64,000 nt of DNA, from positions 124,001 to 188,000 of the forward strand of contig NZ_VSSS01000067.1 of NCBI RefSeq assembly GCF_008123425.1, in the 5' to 3' direction. A model generated the notes under the pieces. That model saw only the letters and a list, made by a program, of their open reading frames with translations. It searched no databases and was not told the DNA's origin. Shown in pieces: positions 1 through 9,074 of the stretch; position 1 is the stretch's first letter, and every line of letters begins with the position of its first letter. The stretch comes from Bradyrhizobium rifense. Lineage in GTDB: Bacteria; Pseudomonadota; Alphaproteobacteria; Rhizobiales; Xanthobacteraceae. Both the position numbers and the translations under genes were made by a program.

Positions 1-1
1 C

Positions 2-193
2 GGCAAGCCGGCGTTGCACGAGGCCTCCGCCGTGAAGGCACTGGTCGGCCTGTCCAATTTGATCGCGGATGCCGGCGACCGGATCGCCTCGATCGACGTC
101 AATCCGTTCCTGATCAATGCCAAAACCGGCGTCGCGGTCGATGCGCTGATCGTGTTGAACAACGCGGCCGCAAAGCGCGCAGCCGGACACTGA
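2..193 (+). CDS. C-terminal end of an acyl-CoA synthetase (ATP-grasp type), partial
   Basis: The first 63 codons are the tail of a gene that starts before the window and stops at 191-193. The peptide contains IDVNPFLI and then VAVDALIVL. This is the typical end of the ATP-grasp_5 domain of NDP-forming acetate/acyl-CoA synthetases, where an acidic-x-Asn-Pro segment is followed by a strand ending in a conserved Asp-Ala. By family, these enzymes join a carboxylic acid to CoA at the expense of a nucleotide triphosphate. Substrate and N-terminal domains cannot be seen here. It could also be a stand-alone CoA-binding protein of the same family. Confidence 0.7.
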   Translation, partial: GKPALHEASAVKALVGLSNLIADAGDRIASIDVNPFLINAKTGVAVDALIVLNNAAAKRAAGH

Positions 194-256
194 TGTCGCG
201 CAGGGCGGATTAGCACAGCGCAATCCGCTGGATTACGCGATGGTTGACGGGTAAAC

Positions 257-286
257 GGCGGGTTACGCTTCGCTAACCCGCCCTAC
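257..286. repeat. 30-bp palindromic repeat unit
   Basis: The stem GGCGGGTTA (257-265) pairs with TAACCCGCC (274-282), followed by CTAC. The identical 30-mer recurs at 42703-42732, with an inverted near-copy at 42650-42679. It lies in the 147-bp gap between the synthetase tail and the MCE gene, and looks like one of the dispersed palindromic repeats common in Bradyrhizobium intergenic DNA. Confidence 0.8.
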
Positions 287-340
287 GTACCATCGCGGCT
301 CCTTCCAACTTCCCCGCTTTGGTCGTAAAATCGCATCCGC

Positions 341-1171
341 ATGGCACGCGCGAGCAATCTGGTGATCGGAACGACGACGCTGGCGGTGATCGCCGTGGCG
401 TTCGGCGGCCTGCTCGGCGTGCAGAAATGGCGCACCATCCAGAGCCGCAGCCCGTTGCGCGTCGTGTTCGAAGGCGGTTCCGCGAGCGGCCTGCGCCGCG
501 GCGGCCCGGTCAATTTCGACGGTGTACCCGCCGGTCAGATCCTGTCGATCAAGCTCGACAGTCCGCGCAAGGTCGTGGCGCTGGTGTCGCTCGACAACAC
601 CGCGCCGATCCGCAAGGACACGGTCGCCGGCATCGAGTTCCTGGGCCTCACCGGTGTCGCTGCGGTCTCGCTGATCGGCGGCGCCCCGTCTGCGCCGCCG
701 GTGCCGTTGGACTCGGACGGCATTCCCGTGCTGACCGCCGATCTCAGCGACGCCGAATCCATCGTCGACACGCTGCACAGCGTCGATCGTACCATCGTCA
801 ACAACGCGCCCGCGATCAAGGACGGCCTGCGCACGTTCGAAAACTATACCGCCGACCTCCGCGGCAAAGGCGACGAGATCGACGCGGTCATGCTCAAGGT
901 CGACAATGCGTTTGCCGGCTTCGACAAGGCGGTCACCAAGATCGAAGGTGTGGTCCCCGGCTTCGTCGACGGCAAGGCCGACGAGTTGTTCGAAAAGGTG
1001 AAGGGACTGCACGAGCTCGCCGACACCATGAAGAAGAAATCGGCAAGCTTCCTCGAGGACACCCGCCGCTCGCTGCTCGATGTCAGCGAGGCCGCCAACA
1101 AGATGAGCGGGACGCCTGCGCCCGCCGCCGCCCCGCGTCCGCCGCGCAAGCCAGCACAGCAGAAGCGGTAG
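341..1171 (+). CDS. MlaD/MCE-family lipid transport protein
   Basis: The 276-residue protein has one N-terminal membrane segment (about residues 6-24, rich in Val/Ala/Gly), then an MCE/MlaD domain (about 38-115). The domain is recognised by the segments VVFEGGSASGLRRGGPVNF and GIEFLGLTGVAAVSLIGG. The rest is a predicted helical, coiled region and a Pro/Ala-rich tail. By family, it is an inner-membrane-anchored periplasmic protein that binds lipid and works with an MlaE-type permease and MlaF-type ATPase. Neither partner is visible nearby, so it may pair with components beyond the left edge. The ATG at 341 gives the anchor immediately; an overlapping longer frame from 319 is not credible. It is convergent with the autotransporter, separated by 3 bp. 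Confidence 0.85.
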   Translation: MARASNLVIGTTTLAVIAVAFGGLLGVQKWRTIQSRSPLRVVFEGGSASGLRRGGPVNFDGVPAGQILSIKLDSPRKVVALVSLDNTAPIRKDTVAGIEFLGLTGVAAVSLIGGAPSAPPVPLDSDGIPVLTADLSDAESIVDTLHSVDRTIVNNAPAIKDGLRTFENYTADLRGKGDEIDAVMLKVDNAFAGFDKAVTKIEGVVPGFVDGKADELFEKVKGLHELADTMKKKSASFLEDTRRSLLDVSEAANKMSGTPAPAAAPRPPRKPAQQKR

Positions 1172-1174
1172 AGC

Positions 1175-4100
1175 CTACCACGCGTAGCGCACGACGCCCT
1201 TGCCGGCGTAGGAGCGGGTGACGTTCGAGAACTCGCCCTCGAAGGTCAGTGCCGCAGACCAGCCGTTCATCCAATTCATTTGCACCGACGCCGTGGTCAG
1301 CGCGGAATCGCGCGCCTGCGCGGCGCCGTTCACGACGAAGGCCGATCCTGGCAGCGCCTGGAACACTGCGCCGACCGTGCGATCCGGATTGAAATCATGC
1401 GCCCAGGCGGCGCGGCCGCGCAGCGTCACCACGCCGCCGGCGGCGGCAAACGATCTGTCGGCGCGCAGGCCGAGCTCGATGCGGGTGCTGGTCACGTCCT
1501 TGGCGGCATAGTTGAGCGCGAAATTGTTGCTGCCGACCACGGCGAATTCCGAATAGCTCGGCAGGCTGAACATGGTGGCCTGAACCGCGGCATAGGGCGT
1601 CAGCCCGATCCACTGCGTGGCCTGGCGATAGCCGCCCTCGATGCGGCCTGAAACGGCGTTGGCATTGAACTGTGCACGCAGCTGGTCGGTGCCGGCGGCG
1701 GTGACGATGCGGTTGGTCGTGACATCCTGCCAGCCATAGGCCAGCGCCGCCGTGACATAGGCAGGTCCCGCGTTGTGGCGCACGAAGGCGCCGGCCTGGA
1801 ACAAATCCGAGCGACCCCAGCCAAGCCCGTTGACGTTGAAGCCTGTGCCACCACCAGCGAGCGCAAAGCCCGCGATTGTCGATGGCGAGAAGCGATAATC
1901 CAGACCGACCGCAGTGCCGTACACGCTGCTGCTGGTGTTGTTCGAGCCGAGCGCCGCATTGCCGTCGGTGGTCTGCGAGCCGCCATAGCCGGCGGCCCAG
2001 ACATCCCAGCGCTGCTCGAATGTCGGTGTCGGTGCCTTGCGATAGATTGACGCAAGCGCGTCGCTCGCGGTCTTGCGGGTCGCGGCATAGGCAGTCGCGT
2101 TCGTCTCGTCGGCATACGGCGTGGCGCCCGGTGTGCCACTGCGGCCCGTATTGAAGACATCGGTCAACAGGCCGAGGAACTGGTTCATCGCATTGAACGT
2201 GGTCTGCTGCGATCCCGTCCCTGACTCGCCTGAGGCTTGCGTCAGTCCGCCGGGCCCAAGGCCTATGAAAATGGCGGACAGGCCGCCATTAGTCTTGAAG
2301 AAATTCTGCAGCGTGGTGGCAACGTTGCTTTGGTTGATGTTGAGATTGTTCTTCGCGCCATAGTCGAGCGCGAAATTGAGATAGACGACACCGGCGCCCT
2401 GCGTGGTCGTACCGACGAGGCCGCCGGGCGCGGCGACGCCGGCAAAGTTGCCGGTGGCCGAACCAACCTGCATGATCGTATATTGAGACCGTACGGTGCT
2501 GCCGGGCGCTAACGATGCCACGACTGTGCCGTTCAACGCGGCATTGCCGGTGACGGCGGCAAAGCTCGAACTGGTGGAGTTCAGCGCGACGAGATAGAGC
2601 GCGCCGGACTGGAAGGCGAGATTGCCGGCAACAGTCATCGACGTGCCCGGCGTGCCGTTGCCGGGCAGGAAAATGCCGCCATTGGCGACCATGGTATTGC
2701 CGACCGTGCCGATGCCCGTCAGTGCACCGCCGGCATTCGCCGTGGTCAGGATCGACGACGCGATGGAGCCGTCGACCTGGAGAACACCGCCGTTCACCGT
2801 AGTCGTGCCGGTGTAAACGTTGGCGCCGGACAGGGTCAGCGTTCCGCTGCCGACCTTTTCGAGCGAACCGGCTCCCGGTCCACAGCCGCAGGAATCGGCG
2901 ATGACACCGCTCACCTCCGTCGAAAGATTGTTGCTGCCGACCACCAGCGTGTTGCCGGCGCCGATCAGGTAGCTGCCCGAGCCCGCGATCGATCCAGCGC
3001 TGATGCGCCCGTCGCCGTTCGGACCGGTGGTGCCGGAAAAATCGACAACGCCGGACCCATTGGTGATGAATTGCGCATTGCCGCCCGTTGCGGCCACGAA
3101 GAACAGCGTCTCGGCGCCGTTGAGCGTGGTGATGGTGGCGTTGCCGGCGGTGCTGTTGTCGGTGAACACCGTCACGCCGGAGGACCTGTTGGTGATGCTG
3201 GCGTCGGCCGCGGTGCTGGTATTGCTGAAGATTGTCACACCGCCCGTGCGATTGACGATCGTGGCGCTGCCCGCGCTGCTGCTGTCGAAAAATTCGGTTC
3301 CGCCGCCGTTCTTGTTGGTGATCGCGATCGTGGCGGCGGACGTCGTATTGTTGAACGTCGTCAGGCCGCCGTCGTTGGTGAGCGAGGTGATGCCGGTGGT
3401 ATTGGCATTGACGACGTTGAACAGCCCCTCGTTCGTGATGTCTCCGACCATCGACCCCGTGTGCGTGGCGTCGCCTAGCTGGAGCGTGCCGCAAAAGCAG
3501 ATCGTGGTGCCGCCGCTATAGGTGTTGGTACCCGCGAGAATCAGAACACCACCACCGGCCGAATCCAGCACGGTGAGTTTACCGGCTCCCACACCATCAC
3601 TGATGTTGCCCCCGATCGTCAGCGCGACGCCGTTGGCGTCGATCGCGCCGCCGGCCAGCGTGTTGTTGATCTTGAAATTGTTGGCGATGGTCAGATCGGT
3701 GGTACCGTCGGCCTGGAACAGACCGCCATCCAGGGTCACCGTCCCGGTGCCGACCGCGCTGTTGTGACCAACCTGCAGGATGCCGTCGGAGACCGTGGTG
3801 CCGCCCGCATAGGAGTTGGCAGCAGTCAGCGTCAGCGTGCCGGTGCCGACCTTGACCAGCGAGCCATTGGCGCCGAATCCGCCGTCGGTGATGAGGCCAT
3901 CAACGGTCGTTGAGAGATTGTTGCTGCCGACAGTCAACTGGTTGTGGCCGATGTTGAATGTGCCGTCTCCAGCGATCGAGCCGACGGTCAGCTTGTAATC
4001 TCCGTTGAGCCCCGATGTGAAGTCGAATCGGACGCTGGCGAGCGGTCCTGTGGCTGTTATGGCGGCGCTGCCGGGAGAGCTGTTGTTGAAGAACTCAATG

Positions 4101-4603
4101 GCGTGCGTGGTGGTGATGTTGGCGCTGCCGGCGCTGCTTGTGTCCCAAAAATCCAGTGCGAAGTTGTTGGTGATGCTGGCGGCACCCGCGCTGCTCGAAT
4201 TGTGAAACTGCGTGATAAAATTGTTGATGATGGTGGCGCTGCCGCCATTGACGGTGATGCCGGCGCCGGTGAAATCGAGCTCACCGAGGGCGCCCCCAAC
4301 TGTGATGGTGTAAGCAGAAGCTCCCGGACTGAAGGTCCAACCGCCAACGGTTGATGTGCTCCCGAACGAAATGTTGGTATTTGCGGACGCGCCAAAGGTT
4401 GCGATGCCGGTCGGCACCGTGGCCGGGGTCCAGTTGGACGACACAAAATAATCACTGCTCGCCGCGCTGGGTGTCCCGCCGAACCAGGTGGCGTCCTGCG
4501 CCGACACCGGTGCAGCCGCGATCACCAGAAGCGCCGCTGACACGGTCGCGACGGATATCCTCCCCGGCCGAACCCGGCCAAGTCTGGTCAATCGGAAACG
4601 CAC
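1175..4603 (-). CDS. Autotransporter (type Va secretion) with beta-strand repeat passenger
   Basis: The 1142-residue protein starts with GTG at 4603; no in-frame ATG precedes the signal peptide. Order: signal peptide ending near APVSAQ (about residues 1-36); a long Gly/Ser/Thr/Asn-rich passenger; a C-terminal beta-barrel from about residue 870 ending in the aromatic signature RYAW. The passenger holds at least three autotransporter-associated repeats of the type KVGTGTLTLTAANSYAGGTT (near residues 250, 345 and 590). It also holds a run of shorter units built on Ser-Ser-Ala-Gly-Ser-Ala-x-Ile, spaced about 20-25 residues (near 135-185 and 410-500). By family, the barrel inserts in the outer membrane and exports the passenger to the surface. 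No protease motif is seen, so it is more likely an adhesin or surface fibre. The gene stands alone, downstream of amiE on the same strand but 211 bp away. Confidence 0.88.
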   Translation of the reverse strand: MRFRLTRLGRVRPGRISVATVSAALLVIAAAPVSAQDATWFGGTPSAASSDYFVSSNWTPATVPTGIATFGASANTNISFGSTSTVGGWTFSPGASAYTITVGGALGELDFTGAGITVNGGSATIINNFITQFHNSSSAGAASITNNFALDFWDTSSAGSANITTTHAIEFFNNSSPGSAAITATGPLASVRFDFTSGLNGDYKLTVGSIAGDGTFNIGHNQLTVGSNNLSTTVDGLITDGGFGANGSLVKVGTGTLTLTAANSYAGGTTVSDGILQVGHNSAVGTGTVTLDGGLFQADGTTDLTIANNFKINNTLAGGAIDANGVALTIGGNISDGVGAGKLTVLDSAGGGVLILAGTNTYSGGTTICFCGTLQLGDATHTGSMVGDITNEGLFNVVNANTTGITSLTNDGGLTTFNNTTSAATIAITNKNGGGTEFFDSSSAGSATIVNRTGGVTIFSNTSTAADASITNRSSGVTVFTDNSTAGNATITTLNGAETLFFVAATGGNAQFITNGSGVVDFSGTTGPNGDGRISAGSIAGSGSYLIGAGNTLVVGSNNLSTEVSGVIADSCGCGPGAGSLEKVGSGTLTLSGANVYTGTTTVNGGVLQVDGSIASSILTTANAGGALTGIGTVGNTMVANGGIFLPGNGTPGTSMTVAGNLAFQSGALYLVALNSTSSSFAAVTGNAALNGTVVASLAPGSTVRSQYTIMQVGSATGNFAGVAAPGGLVGTTTQGAGVVYLNFALDYGAKNNLNINQSNVATTLQNFFKTNGGLSAIFIGLGPGGLTQASGESGTGSQQTTFNAMNQFLGLLTDVFNTGRSGTPGATPYADETNATAYAATRKTASDALASIYRKAPTPTFEQRWDVWAAGYGGSQTTDGNAALGSNNTSSSVYGTAVGLDYRFSPSTIAGFALAGGGTGFNVNGLGWGRSDLFQAGAFVRHNAGPAYVTAALAYGWQDVTTNRIVTAAGTDQLRAQFNANAVSGRIEGGYRQATQWIGLTPYAAVQATMFSLPSYSEFAVVGSNNFALNYAAKDVTSTRIELGLRADRSFAAAGGVVTLRGRAAWAHDFNPDRTVGAVFQALPGSAFVVNGAAQARDSALTTASVQMNWMNGWSAALTFEGEFSNVTRSYAGKGVVRYAW

Positions 4604-4814
4604 GCCCCAACCCCATTCCCGTGAGCGCTCTGCGGCGCCACCGGGACGATGGTTAGCACGTCGTGTTCCGTAGTTTTGCGGTTACGTTTCCGTATTTTGC
4701 CGCATTGCTCGGAAAACGGGAACTTTTCAGGCTCGGTGTTGCACCCGCGCAACGCTCATTCGACCGCCCTTCGCAACCAGAGCACGATTCCGGGTGCCCC
4801 GGTCAGGCAGTGCT

Positions 4815-5855
4815 TCAGTAATTACTCGGCGCGGCCTCGTTCGGGATGCCGTCGATCGGGCACTCGTCAGTCCCCGGCGTCGAGCGGGTCATCGCCTCGA
4901 CCATGTCGCGCGTGCCTTCGGGATCGGCGATCCAGTTCTTGTAGAAATCATAGGGGCAGGCCGCGACGCCGCGCGGGCTTTCGCCGGAATTGATCATGCC
5001 GGTGTAGCCGCGGTGGACCAGCTTGTAGAGGTGGTTCTGCGACTGGCCATTGCGGCGGGCATCGCGGATCAGATGCTTCGAGAGCTGGGCGTATTGAATA
5101 CCGTAATCCTCCTCGCCGCACTCGCCGAGCGTGCGGCCGTCGAAGCCGATGATCGCGGAGTGACCGAAATAGGAATAGACGCCGTCGAAGCCGGCGGTAT
5201 TGGCGACCGCGACATAGACATTGTTGGCCCACGCCATCGCCTTGGAGATCAGGATCTGCTGCTCCTTGGCCGGATACATGTAGCCCTGGCAGCGCACGAT
5301 CAGCTCGGCGCCCTTCATGGCGCAGTCGCGCCAGATCTCCGGAAAATTGCCGTCGTCGCAGATGATCAGGCTGACCTTCATGCCTTTCGGGCCTTCGGAG
5401 ACATAGGTGCAATTGCCGGGATACCAGCCCTCGATCGGCACCCAGGGCATTATCTTGCGATACTTCTGCACGATCTCACCCTTGTCGTTCATCAGGATCA
5501 GGGTGTTGTAGGGCGCCTTGTGCGGATGCTCCTCGTGACGCTCGCCGGTCAGCGAGAACACGCCCCACACTTTGGCCTTGCGGCAGGCCTCCGCGAAGAT
5601 CGCGGTCTCCTCGCCCGGCACTGCGGAGGCGGTCTCGTACATCTCCTTGGAGTCGTACATGATGCCTTGCGTGGAGTATTCCGGGAAGATCACCAGGTCC
5701 ATGCCGGGCAGGCCGGCCTTCATGCCCACCAGCATGTCCGCGATCTTGCGGGCGTTGTCGAGCACCTCCGCCTTGGTGTGCAGGCGGGGCATCTTGTAGT
5801 TCACCACTGCGACGCCGACGGTGTCGTTGCTGCTGGAAATATCGCCGTGAAGCAT
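4815..5855 (-). CDS. amiE: Aliphatic amidase
   Basis: Hydrolyses short-chain aliphatic amides (acetamide, propionamide) to the acid and ammonia; cytoplasmic. The 346-residue protein is nearly colinear with Pseudomonas AmiE from the first residues (HGDISSSNDTVGVAVVNYKM). The nitrilase-fold catalytic residues fall at the standard numbers: Glu59 (PEYS), Lys134 (YRKIMPW), Glu142 and Cys166 (IICDDGN). The ATG at 5855 has AGGAG 8 bases upstream. It is the last gene of the leftward operon urtABCDE-fmdA-fmdB-amiE, 45 bp after fmdB. Unlike the Pseudomonas ami locus there is no amiC/amiR here; control is probably through the divergent two-component genes (inference). Confidence 0.96.
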   Translation of the reverse strand: MLHGDISSSNDTVGVAVVNYKMPRLHTKAEVLDNARKIADMLVGMKAGLPGMDLVIFPEYSTQGIMYDSKEMYETASAVPGEETAIFAEACRKAKVWGVFSLTGERHEEHPHKAPYNTLILMNDKGEIVQKYRKIMPWVPIEGWYPGNCTYVSEGPKGMKVSLIICDDGNFPEIWRDCAMKGAELIVRCQGYMYPAKEQQILISKAMAWANNVYVAVANTAGFDGVYSYFGHSAIIGFDGRTLGECGEEDYGIQYAQLSKHLIRDARRNGQSQNHLYKLVHRGYTGMINSGESPRGVAACPYDFYKNWIADPEGTRDMVEAMTRSTPGTDECPIDGIPNEAAPSNY

Positions 5856-5900
5856 GTTGAGCGCTCCTGTCTTTTATTCGTTTGAGGTCATTGCGTGGCG

Positions 5901-6278
5901 TTAGTGGCTGATCATCCAGGGCCGCGCGGTGGGGAAGCCCTTGGCGCCGCTTTTGGTCTTGGTCACCAGCCGCGCCGGCTTCTTCTGGTCGGACCCGTTC
6001 TTGTCCTTCACGGTCTTGCCCGACGAGCAGCAACCGCAACCGGGGCCGTGCGAGGCCTTGTATTGCGCGAGCGTCTGCGGCGCGTGCGTGCTGCGCTCAT
6101 TGACGGCGTGGGCTTTTCGCTTTTCCGCCGGCATGCAGAAGAAGTTCGGTGCGGTCAGGATGACGCGCGGCGCCATCGTCTCACAGTGCGGACAGTTTTG
6201 CGGATCGTCGCATTCCGCCATCGGGCGGAGATCCTTGAACGGACCGCAATCGTCGCAGAGATATTCATAGACCGGCAT
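5901..6278 (-). CDS. fmdB: FmdB-family zinc-ribbon protein
   Basis: The 125-residue protein begins with the FmdB signature MPVYEYLCDDCG and continues with a second pair in NCPHCE, so four cysteines form a zinc ribbon (residues 1-40). Beyond the usual FmdB core there is a basic tail with an extra cluster GCGCCSSG (about residue 80). By family, FmdB was first found beside formamidase in Methylophilus and proposed to be regulatory; its biochemical role is unsettled. It lies between fmdA and amiE and is presumably co-transcribed. The extra Cys cluster could hold metal, but that is a guess. Confidence 0.85.
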   Translation of the reverse strand: MPVYEYLCDDCGPFKDLRPMAECDDPQNCPHCETMAPRVILTAPNFFCMPAEKRKAHAVNERSTHAPQTLAQYKASHGPGCGCCSSGKTVKDKNGSDQKKPARLVTKTKSGAKGFPTARPWMISH

Positions 6279-6312
6279 CTTGTGTCCCTTCGCGCTCGGT
6301 GATGTCCGCTGA

Positions 6313-6338
6313 CCTCTCCCCGTGAGGACGGGGAGAGG
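6313..6338. repeat. Perfect hairpin between fmdA and fmdB
   Basis: CCTCTCCCCG (6313-6322) pairs with CGGGGAGAGG (6329-6338) around a 6-base loop. A related stem, GCCCTCTCCCC, occurs at 52573-52601, so this is a dispersed repeat type. Inside an operon it may adjust the message level of the downstream genes; no U-run follows it. Confidence 0.7.
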
Positions 6339-6348
6339 GAGCGCAGCG

Positions 6349-7578
6349 TCACTTGTCTGGCGAGATCGGCATCTGGATATCGCCGGTGATGTGCTTGATG
6401 GGACCTGCCGCCGACGGCATCACATCGAAGTCGAAGATCTCGGTCGGCAGCCATAGCGTGGCGCAGGCATTGGGCACGTCGACCACGCCGGAGATGTGGC
6501 CCTGACACGGGGCGGTGCCGAGGATCGAATAGGCCTGGGCGCCGGAGTAGCCGAACTTCTTCAGATACTCGATCGCGTTCAAACACGCCTGCCGATAGGC
6601 GATGTGAACGTCGAGATAATGCTGCTTGCCTTGCTCGTCGACCGAGATGCCCTCGAAGATCAGATAATCCTTGTAGTTCGGCGTGATCGGCGACGGCTTG
6701 AAGATCGGATTCTTGATGCCGTATTTCGACATGCCGTCCTTGATCACCTCGACCTTCAGATGCAGCCAGCCGGCCATCTCGATGGCGCCGCAGAAGGTGA
6801 TCTCGCCGTCGCCCTGGCTGAAGTGCAGATCGCCCATCGAGAGACCGGCGCCGGGTACATAGACCGGGAAGTAGATTTTTGAGCCGCGCGAGAGATCCTT
6901 GATGTCGCAATTGCCGCCATGCTCGCGCGGCGGCACGGTGCGCGCACCTTCCGCACCGATCTTGGCTTTCACATCGCCCTTGGCACGGCCGCCATGGGCG
7001 GTCGCCGCGAACGGCGGATTGGCCAGGCCGGGCACGCGGGTCGGGTTGGTCGAGATCAGCTCGGCCTCACGCTTGTTCCAGGTCTCCAGCATCTTCGGAT
7101 CGGGCAGGCAGCCGATCAGGCCGGGATGAATCAGCCCGGCAAAGTTGACGCCCGGGACGTGGCGCGACGAGGTGTAGAGACCCTTGATGTCCCAAATCGA
7201 CTTCTGCGCCAGCGGGAAATGGTCGGTGAGGAAGCCGCCGCCATTCTGCTTGGAGAAGAAGCCGTTGAAACCCCAGAGGCTTTCCTTCATCGGACCGACG
7301 TCGAGCAAGTCCACCACAAGGAGATCGCCGGGCTCGGCGCCCTTGACGCCGATCGGACCGGAGAGGAAGTGCACGATCGAGAGATCGATGTCGCGCACGT
7401 CATCGGCGGAATCGTTGTTCTTGATGAAGCCGCCGGTCCAGTCATAGGTCTCGATGATGAAATCGTCGCCGGGATTGACCCAGGCCACGATCGGAATGTC
7501 GGGGTGCCAGCGATTGTGCACCATGTCATTTTCGTAAGCCGACTTGGTGAGATCGACCTTGATCAGTGTCTCTGGCAT
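6349..7578 (-). CDS. fmdA: Formamidase (FmdA/AmdA family)
   Basis: Hydrolyses formamide to formate and ammonia. The 409-residue protein matches the acetamidase/formamidase family throughout: start MPETLIKVDLTKSA, then RWHPDIP, GDLLVVDLLDVGP, HPGLIGCLPD, HGGNCDIKDLSRGS and GAGLSMGDLHFSQGDGE. The length is normal for FmdA. GGGGAG precedes the ATG by about 7 bases. It follows urtE by 27 bp and precedes fmdB by 70 bp in the same leftward operon. Together with amiE it lets the cell take ammonia from two classes of small amide. Related family members act on acetamide, so strict substrate choice cannot be read from sequence. Confidence 0.93.
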   Translation of the reverse strand: MPETLIKVDLTKSAYENDMVHNRWHPDIPIVAWVNPGDDFIIETYDWTGGFIKNNDSADDVRDIDLSIVHFLSGPIGVKGAEPGDLLVVDLLDVGPMKESLWGFNGFFSKQNGGGFLTDHFPLAQKSIWDIKGLYTSSRHVPGVNFAGLIHPGLIGCLPDPKMLETWNKREAELISTNPTRVPGLANPPFAATAHGGRAKGDVKAKIGAEGARTVPPREHGGNCDIKDLSRGSKIYFPVYVPGAGLSMGDLHFSQGDGEITFCGAIEMAGWLHLKVEVIKDGMSKYGIKNPIFKPSPITPNYKDYLIFEGISVDEQGKQHYLDVHIAYRQACLNAIEYLKKFGYSGAQAYSILGTAPCQGHISGVVDVPNACATLWLPTEIFDFDVMPSAAGPIKHITGDIQMPISPDK

Positions 7579-7605
7579 CGAGAAGCTCCCCTTTACTACG
7601 GTTGG

Positions 7606-8295
7606 TTAGACGGACAGATATTTCGAGACCTGCGCGGCATCGACGCTGTCGCGCGGGTCATCGCGCACGATCGCGCCGTTCTCGATGACGAGCACACGGT
7701 CGGCGATATCGAGCGCGAAGCTCAGGACCTGCTCGGACACGACGATCGACAGGCCCTTTTCATCGCGGATGCGCTTGAGCGTCCGCGCCATGTCCTTGAT
7801 GATCGACGGCTGGATGCCTTCGGTCGGCTCGTCGAGCAGCAACACCTTCGGCTTGGTCGCGAGCGCACGGGCAATCGCCAATTGTTGTTGTTGCCCGCCG
7901 GAGAGATTACCGCCGCGGCGGCCTTTCATCTCCAGCAGCACGGGAAACAATTCGTAGATGTCAGCTGGCACCTCGGTCCCGCCTGAGACGACAAGACCCG
8001 TCTCGATGTTCTCCTTCACCGTCATGGTCGAGAAGATCATGCGGCCCTGCGGCACATAGGCGAGGCCTTTGGCCACGCGCTCATAGCTCGGCAGCCCGCC
8101 GAGCTCGGCGCCGTCCATTGTCACCGAGCCGCTTTTCGCCGGGAGGATGCCCATCAGCGATTTCATCAGCGTGGTCTTGCCCATGCCGTTGCGGCCCATG
8201 ATCGCAACGATCTCGTTGGGCGCGACCTTGACGTTGAGCCCGTGCAGCACCTCGCTCTGCCCGTAGGCGACGTGGAGATCCGAAATAGCCAGCAT
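7606..8295 (-). CDS. urtE: Urea/short-chain amide ABC transporter ATP-binding protein UrtE
   Basis: A 229-residue ABC ATPase of the branched-chain amino acid/urea (HAAT) class. Walker A is GRNGMGKTT (about 34-42), the signature LSGGQQQQLAIARAL (about 134), and Walker B VLLLDEPTEGI (about 156). The compact size and the DEPTEGI form are typical of UrtE/LivF. It is encoded 13 bp after urtD, with GGAGGCG just before its ATG. By family, it drives import together with UrtD through the UrtB/UrtC channel. The genes on both sides point to urea or small amides as cargo (the FmdDEF-type system); amino acids remain possible. Confidence 0.93.
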   Translation of the reverse strand: MLAISDLHVAYGQSEVLHGLNVKVAPNEIVAIMGRNGMGKTTLMKSLMGILPAKSGSVTMDGAELGGLPSYERVAKGLAYVPQGRMIFSTMTVKENIETGLVVSGGTEVPADIYELFPVLLEMKGRRGGNLSGGQQQQLAIARALATKPKVLLLDEPTEGIQPSIIKDMARTLKRIRDEKGLSIVVSEQVLSFALDIADRVLVIENGAIVRDDPRDSVDAAQVSKYLSV

Positions 8296-8308
8296 CCGTC
8301 ACGCCTCC

Positions 8309-9064
8309 TTAATGGCCCAAATAGACTTCGATAACCTTGGGATCGTTCTGCACCTTCTCCATGGTCCCCTCGGAGAGGATCTGGCCCTGATGCAGCACGG
8401 TGACCTTGTGCGCGATGTCCTCGACGAACTTCATGTCGTGCTCGATCACCAGCACCGACCGGTTCTTGATGATGCGATTGAGAAGCTCCGCGGTCTTGGT
8501 CCGCTCGGACACGCTCATCCCGGCAACGGGCTCGTCCAGCATCAATAGGTCTGGGTCCTGGATCAGCAGCATGCCGATCTCGAGCCATTGCTTCTGGCCG
8601 TGGCTGAGCAGATCGGCGCTCATGTTCAGCCGATCCTTCAGGAAGATCATTTCGGCGACTTCATGCACCCGGTCGCGCACGGCGGCATCGCGGGTGAAGG
8701 TCAGCGCACCGAACACCGAGCGCCCGCGCGGGTAGGAGATCTCCAGATTCTCGAACACCGTGAGATCGTCGTAGATCGACGGGTTCTGGAATTTGCGGCC
8801 GACGCCGGTCTTGACGATCTCGTTCTCCTTCATCCGCGTCAGCTCCTTGCCGCGGAACTGGATCGAGCCCGACGTCGCTTTGGTCTTGCCGCAGATCAGG
8901 TCGAGCACCGTAGTCTTGCCGGCACCGTTAGGGCCGATGATGACGCGGATCTCGTTCTCGTCGACATAGAAGGAGAGATCGTTGACCGCCTTAAACCCGT
9001 CGAACGAGACGGTCAGCGCCTCGACAGCGAGCAGGAATTCCTTGGGCTGATGACCTACGAGCAT
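8309..9064 (-). CDS. urtD: Urea/short-chain amide ABC transporter ATP-binding protein UrtD
   Basis: A 251-residue ABC ATPase of LivG/UrtD type. Walker A is GPNGAGKTT (about 42), the signature LSHGQKQWLEIGMLL (about 152), and Walker B LLMLDEPVAGM (about 175). The signature SHGQ in place of SGGQ is characteristic of UrtD. It pairs with UrtE as the second nucleotide-binding subunit. The ATG at 9064 has GAGGAG about 6 bases upstream and lies 10 bp after the urtC stop, so translation is probably coupled within the operon. Confidence 0.94.
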   Translation of the reverse strand: MLVGHQPKEFLLAVEALTVSFDGFKAVNDLSFYVDENEIRVIIGPNGAGKTTVLDLICGKTKATSGSIQFRGKELTRMKENEIVKTGVGRKFQNPSIYDDLTVFENLEISYPRGRSVFGALTFTRDAAVRDRVHEVAEMIFLKDRLNMSADLLSHGQKQWLEIGMLLIQDPDLLMLDEPVAGMSVSERTKTAELLNRIIKNRSVLVIEHDMKFVEDIAHKVTVLHQGQILSEGTMEKVQNDPKVIEVYLGH

Positions 9065-9074
9065 GATGATCTCC

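Noticed and set aside
2289..3494. 401-residue His/Arg/Gln-rich open frame inside the autotransporter gene
   Set aside because: Same strand, different frame; the composition follows from Gly/Ser/Asn codons of the passenger read out of frame.
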